This document shows, piece by piece, positions 38,326-40,667 of a stretch of 40,667 nt of DNA. The notes below the pieces were generated by a model. It ran no database searches. It was given only the letters and a program-made list of their open reading frames with translations, and was not told where the DNA came from. Every line of letters begins with the position of its first letter. The first letter of the stretch is position 1. Made by a program: the position numbers and the translations under genes. This DNA comes from a virus: IMG/VR virus record IMGVR_UViG_3300036760_000107, positions 1-40,667 of that record; one strand, given 5' to 3'.

Positions 38326-38686
38326 AATGACATTGACGGAACGTCGTGCCTCATTCGTCTATGATGGTGCGAGGTTGGCGGCAATCGCTGCCAAGGCTCC
38401 TGTAATTCCTGTGCTGTGGCTAGAACGGGAAATGCCGTTTCGGAACCAATTCCTAGAGGTAATCGAGAAACAGTGTGGACCGAATCGCGCATCTTCCCCA
38501 GAGTTGCTGCACGGTACTTGGATGGAAGCCTACACATTGATGGGATGGAAACACGGTTTAGTCTATGACCGAGAGCACAAACTCCATCCTGATATGGCCC
38601 CGTATTGGGAGCTAGGGCAGTTGGAACGTGACAAAGACGCAGTATTCGTGGCGCTGTGCGAAATTGCACGACAATGGATTTACTGA
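38315..38686 (+). CDS. RyR-domain protein, 123 aa
   Basis: The second half, LLHGTWMEAYTLMGWKHGLV followed by YDREHKLHPDMAPYWELGQL (about 65-104), matches the prokaryotic RyR-like domain: W-M, G-W..G, D-x-E-x-K-x-H-P, and a following Y-x-E-L. The first half is short and hydrophobic-rich. RyR domains in prokaryotes are thought to bind nucleotide-derived signals, and small RyR proteins are frequent in phages; the role is unproven. The gene is more AT-rich than the lysis genes. It overlaps the protease by 11 bases. Confidence 0.78.
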   Translation: MITEMTLTERRASFVYDGARLAAIAAKAPVIPVLWLEREMPFRNQFLEVIEKQCGPNRASSPELLHGTWMEAYTLMGWKHGLVYDREHKLHPDMAPYWELGQLERDKDAVFVALCEIARQWIY

Positions 38687-38697
38687 CGAGGAATCGC

Positions 38698-39030
38698 ATG
38701 ATGCCGCTCATTGAACTGCTCACCGCAGACAGCCTGCTGAAGTACGCGCCGATTTTATTTTTGACGGTCCGCAATGGCAAAGTGGCGATCAATTGGTCGC
38801 AGCTCACGCATACCCTGATCGTCGCTGCCGTGGTGGCCGGCGTCACAATGTATGGCACGGCCCGAGTGATGGACGTGCGGCTGGACACTCTAGAGCGGCA
38901 CATCGAGAAGATGGATACGCTGCTGACCGCCGTGGCACTGCGCCAGGCCGCTGTGGTAAGCGAGGCAAACAAGATTCACGAATTGCAGAACGAGCGCATT
39001 CGGGATCTGGAGCAGCAGAGGCGCAAATGA
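38698..39030 (+). CDS. Membrane protein of the lysis cassette, 110 aa
   Basis: MMPLIELLTADSLLKYAPIL, one clear transmembrane helix (HTLIVAAVVAGVTMYGTARV at about 40-60) and a C-terminal coiled coil (TLERHIEKMDTLLTAVALRQ) ending RDLEQQRRK. GAGGAATCGC precedes ATG 38698. It could be a holin partner or antiholin; the next gene is the more holin-like. Coupled by four bases. Confidence 0.65.
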   Translation: MMPLIELLTADSLLKYAPILFLTVRNGKVAINWSQLTHTLIVAAVVAGVTMYGTARVMDVRLDTLERHIEKMDTLLTAVALRQAAVVSEANKIHELQNERIRDLEQQRRK

Positions 39031-39320
39031 GCGAGTGTCTGCAACGTCGAGAATCTGATCCATGGACCTATAAAATCGCGCGGCCATTCACGCTCGCATG
39101 GGATTGGATCGACAAGCGCCAGGTCGATAAGCACGCGGTGTCCCTCGCAATTCTGTGGGGTACATGGCGACTGACTGAATGGGCGATGGCCTACGCTGCG
39201 GTATCGTCGATTGCTGGCAAGAACGGCGTGGAAACTGGCGCGGTCATCGCAGCGGTCACCGCGCCGTATATGATGCTTCAAGCGGCGGCAATTGCGTTCT
39301 ATTTCAAGGCGCGAACATGA
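39027..39320 (+). CDS. Putative holin, 97 aa, two membrane helices
   Basis: After a charged N-terminus come two hydrophobic helices, SLAILWGTWRLTEWAMAYAA (about 38-58) and GAVIAAVTAPYMMLQAAAIA (about 70-90), with a short basic FYFKART tail. Size, two helices and location directly before the lysozyme are holin-like. ATGA overlaps join it to both neighbours. Holins open the inner membrane to let the endolysin out. Confidence 0.72.
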   Translation: MSECLQRRESDPWTYKIARPFTLAWDWIDKRQVDKHAVSLAILWGTWRLTEWAMAYAAVSSIAGKNGVETGAVIAAVTAPYMMLQAAAIAFYFKART

Positions 39321-39751
39321 AATGCTCCGACGCAGGAATTCGATTCATCAAGGGCTTCGAGGCATTCCGCCCGGTGCAGTATCGAGACGCGGTAGGCATT
39401 CCGACGATCGGCTATGGGCACGTCATCCGGCCGAACGATGTAGAGCATTTCAGGGGCCGGACGCTGACCGAGGCCGAGGCTACGGGCATCCTGTGCGACG
39501 ATCTGGAGATCGCCGAGGCGCATATCAATGATCTAGTGACGGTGGACCTGGCGCAGCACGAGTTCGACGCTCTGTGCTCGTTCGTGTTCAACGTCGGCGC
39601 GCGGGCATTCGAGACTTCGACGCTGCTGAAAAAGATCAATGCCGGAGACCTGAGCGCGTCGCAGGAATTCTTGCGTTGGGACCATGCAGGGGGAAAGGTG
39701 CTCGCTGGCCTAACCAAGCGCCGGGAAGCGGAAGCGGAGATGTTCGCATGA
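39317..39751 (+). CDS. Endolysin, T4-type lysozyme (GH24)
   Basis: A 144-residue muramidase. The catalytic triad is E15 (KGFEAF), D24 (YRDAVG) and T30 (IPTIGYGH), with exactly T4-lysozyme spacing (E-8-D-5-T). The C-terminal helical lobe shows FVFNVGARAFETSTLLKKIN and FLRWDHAGGKVLAGLTKRRE, typical of the family. No signal or SAR anchor is present at the N-terminus, so release by the holin is expected. It cuts the glycan chains of peptidoglycan. Confidence 0.93.
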   Translation: MKCSDAGIRFIKGFEAFRPVQYRDAVGIPTIGYGHVIRPNDVEHFRGRTLTEAEATGILCDDLEIAEAHINDLVTVDLAQHEFDALCSFVFNVGARAFETSTLLKKINAGDLSASQEFLRWDHAGGKVLAGLTKRREAEAEMFA

Positions 39752-39782
39752 ACCGACAGCGCGGCGCTGTAATGAGAAATGG

Positions 39783-39856
39783 TGCTGCCCCGAGGGATCG
39801 AACCTCGGACCTCAACGCTTACGAGGCGTGCGCTCTGCCGGCTGAGCTAGGGCAGC
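39783..39856 (-). tRNA. tRNA-Thr, anticodon CGT
   Basis: Acceptor GCTGCCC/GGGCAGC, D-arm GCTC...GAGC, anticodon loop CTCGTAA with U33 and anticodon CGU (reads ACG), T-arm CGAGG-TTCGATC-CCTCG. Discriminator A and an encoded CCA (39780-39782). One mismatch at the base of the anticodon stem (C-U). This is the last tRNA of the minus-strand array. Confidence 0.9.
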
Positions 39857-39860
39857 ATGG

Positions 39861-39947
39861 CGGAAGGTGCGTCGATTCGAACGCGCGAGCCCTTGCGAGG
39901 CTTCCGGTTTTCAGGACCGGTGGTTTCGGCCACTCACCCAACCTTCC
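39861..39947 (-). tRNA. tRNA-Ser, anticodon TGA, atypical loop
   Basis: Acceptor GGAAGGT/ACCTTCC, long class II variable arm, discriminator G and encoded CCA (39858-39860), all as expected for tRNA-Ser. The anticodon stem CCGGT/ACCGG closes a loop CCTGAAA, so position 33 is C rather than U. The T-stem (GCGCG) pairs fully only if one A on its 3' side is bulged, an extra base relative to the norm. Confidence 0.85.
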
Positions 39948-39956
39948 GTGTTCTGG

Positions 39957-40030
39957 TGCCCCGCGTAGGATTCGAACCTACAGTCTCCTGCTTCTAAGGC
40001 AGGCGCCTTTGCCATTTTGGCCAGCAGGGC
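39957..40030 (-). tRNA. tRNA with anticodon TAG (Leu by code), short variable loop
   Basis: Acceptor GCCCTGC/GCGGGGC, anticodon stem CCTGC/GCAGG with loop CTTAGAA (U33, anticodon UAG, reads CUA), T-arm GTAGG-TTCGAAT-CCTAC. Discriminator A and encoded CCA (39954-39956). The variable loop is only five bases (AGACT), whereas bacterial leucine tRNAs normally have a long variable arm. Its real amino-acid identity is therefore uncertain. Confidence 0.82.
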
Positions 40031-40034
40031 ATGG

Positions 40035-40108
40035 TGGAGAAGGTCGGGATCGAACCGACGACATCCGCGTTGCAGGCGCGGCGCTCTCCCAAACTGAGCT
40101 ACATCCCC
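40035..40108 (-). tRNA. tRNA-Ala, anticodon TGC, C at position 33
   Basis: Acceptor GGGGATG/CTTCTCC includes the G3-U70 wobble that marks alanine tRNAs. The anticodon stem CCGCG/CGCGG closes loop CCTGCAA: anticodon UGC, but C33 in place of U33. T-arm GTCGG/CCGAC is intact; discriminator A and CCA (40032-40034) are encoded. One T-T mismatch in the acceptor stem. Confidence 0.9.
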
Positions 40109-40117
40109 GAATTCTGG

Positions 40118-40191
40118 TCGGCATTGAAGGATTTGAACCTCCGACATCTCGGTCCCAGGCCGAGGGCTCTGCCAGGCTGAGCTAAACGCCG
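40118..40191 (-). tRNA. tRNA-Pro, anticodon TGG, C at position 33
   Basis: Acceptor CGGCGTT/AATGCCG begins with the C1-G72 pair typical of proline tRNAs. The anticodon stem CTCGG/CCGAG closes loop CCTGGGA: anticodon UGG with G37, but C33 instead of U33. T-stem GGAGG/CCTTC (one G-U), discriminator A, encoded CCA (40115-40117). It is the first tRNA of the array and starts 19 bases from the Rz start codon, on the other strand. Confidence 0.9.
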
Positions 40192-40210
40192 ATGGATAAA
40201 GGATAGCATA

Positions 40211-40667
40211 ATGCACTGGTCAATGCCCCTGAACCGCTCCAAGCAACGCGGTGCCACTATCTGGATGTACGCCCTCGCGGCGCTGCTGCTGATCGGGGCG
40301 CTGACCGGGCTGGTGGTGGCGTGGAATCACTACACCGACGGGCTCGATAAGCGGGGCTACGACAGGGGTATAGCGGAGTCCACAGCAGCCTACACCACGC
40401 GCGACAACAAGGCCCTGGCGGACGCCCTGGCGCGCACCAAGACGCTCGAAGAGGCAGCTAGGGCAACCGAGCGCGGGCACGTCGCGGCGCTCGCCACAGT
40501 AGAGAAACAACGATTGGAGGCACTTGCAAATGGAGAAACTGCTGAGAAACGCGTGCTGGCTCGCATTGAGTCTGGCGATCTCGTCTTGCGCCCAGGGGCC
40601 TTCACGGCTGGAGCCTGCCCCACCGTCAGTCCTGGAAGTCAAGTCAGCCCGGCTGTCTCCAGCACCG
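40211..40667 (+). CDS. Rz: Rz inner-membrane spanin, N-terminal part (continues at 1)
   Basis: The ATG at 40211 follows AAGGA. Residues 1-17 are basic and cytoplasmic; about 17-38 are a single membrane anchor (IWMYALAALLLIGALTGLVV). The periplasmic part has a coiled-coil-like helix (ALARTKTLEEAARATERGHV). The frame continues across the junction to 276. Reading on to 40667 uses the duplicated terminal 127 bases. Confidence 0.88.
   Translation, partial: MHWSMPLNRSKQRGATIWMYALAALLLIGALTGLVVAWNHYTDGLDKRGYDRGIAESTAAYTTRDNKALADALARTKTLEEAARATERGHVAALATVEKQRLEALANGETAEKRVLARIESGDLVLRPGAFTAGACPTVSPGSQVSPAVSST
40530..40667 (+). CDS. Rz1: Rz1 o-spanin, N-terminal part (continues at 1)
   Basis: The start ATG at 40530 lies inside Rz in another frame. 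The first 20 residues, MEKLLRNACWLALSLAISSC, are a lipoprotein signal ending at the lipidated Cys. A purine run (TGGAGG at 40515-40520) lies about nine bases upstream as binding site. The rest of the gene is 1-244. Confidence 0.88.
   Translation, partial: MEKLLRNACWLALSLAISSCAQGPSRLEPAPPSVLEVKSARLSPAP
40541..40667. repeat. Terminal direct repeat, right copy
   Basis: Identical to 1-127 over its whole length. Removing one copy gives a circle of 40,540 bp in which Rz and Rz1 are intact. Confidence 0.97.

Noticed and set aside
39574-40185. Long plus-strand open frame after the endolysin
   Set aside because: It is translated antisense of five tRNA genes, a common annotation artefact.

Overview
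The window looks like a complete genome of a tailed double-stranded DNA phage of a Gram-negative host. Its last 127 bases (40541-40667) repeat the first 127 exactly, and one gene (the Rz spanin) reads without a break across the end-to-start junction. The contig is therefore a circular or circularly permuted molecule of about 40,540 unique bp. The Rz/Rz1 spanin pair points to a Gram-negative host. High GC and strong GGAGG-type ribosome binding sites fit a proteobacterium. Neck and ejection-type genes suggest a short-tailed (podovirus-like) virion. I see no integrase, repressor of a known family, DNA polymerase or RNA polymerase.

Layout. (1) 651-7016, minus strand: a compressed early operon whose genes nearly all overlap by 1-4 bases. 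It carries a YqaJ/lambda-type exonuclease and an ERF-type annealing protein, many tiny Cys-rich proteins, a 27-residue membrane peptide and a terminal HNH endonuclease. A likely promoter lies at 7046-7073. (2) 7145-10712, plus strand: a beta-class DNA methyltransferase, a replication-associated-looking protein, a VRR-NUC nuclease and small coupled ORFs. (3) 10689-12768, minus strand: a second block of small genes behind a dyad-overlapped promoter. (4) 12832-14327, plus strand: small or broken ORFs, AATGAGAATC repeats, and a strong terminator just before the late genes. (5) 14338-37342, plus strand: terminase small and large subunits, portal, scaffold, capsid, neck, ejection-type proteins and a tail fibre. 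Inserted among them are a C-methyltransferase and a three-domain glycosyltransferase/DUF115 protein. (6) 37339-39751: a papain-like protease, a RyR-domain protein, holin-like proteins and a T4-type lysozyme. (7) 39780-40191: five tRNA genes on the minus strand, inside the lysis cassette. The cassette ends with Rz/Rz1 across the junction.

The most unusual signal lies between the genes. In a genome where genes otherwise overlap, several long gaps (277-650, 4781-5240, 8310-8798, 13180-13868, 28732-28876) are full of exact complementary segments and look like structured RNAs. The clearest is 8354-8570. There, four 10-bp-phased GGCTTA repeats abut a good sigma70-like promoter. Its transcript would contain two interleaved long complementary pairs (A-B-A'-B'), the second followed by a U-rich tract, which is the architecture of an attenuator or RNA switch. 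A second unexpected signal is that three of the five tRNAs (Ser, Ala, Pro, all with U34) carry C instead of the near-universal U at position 33.
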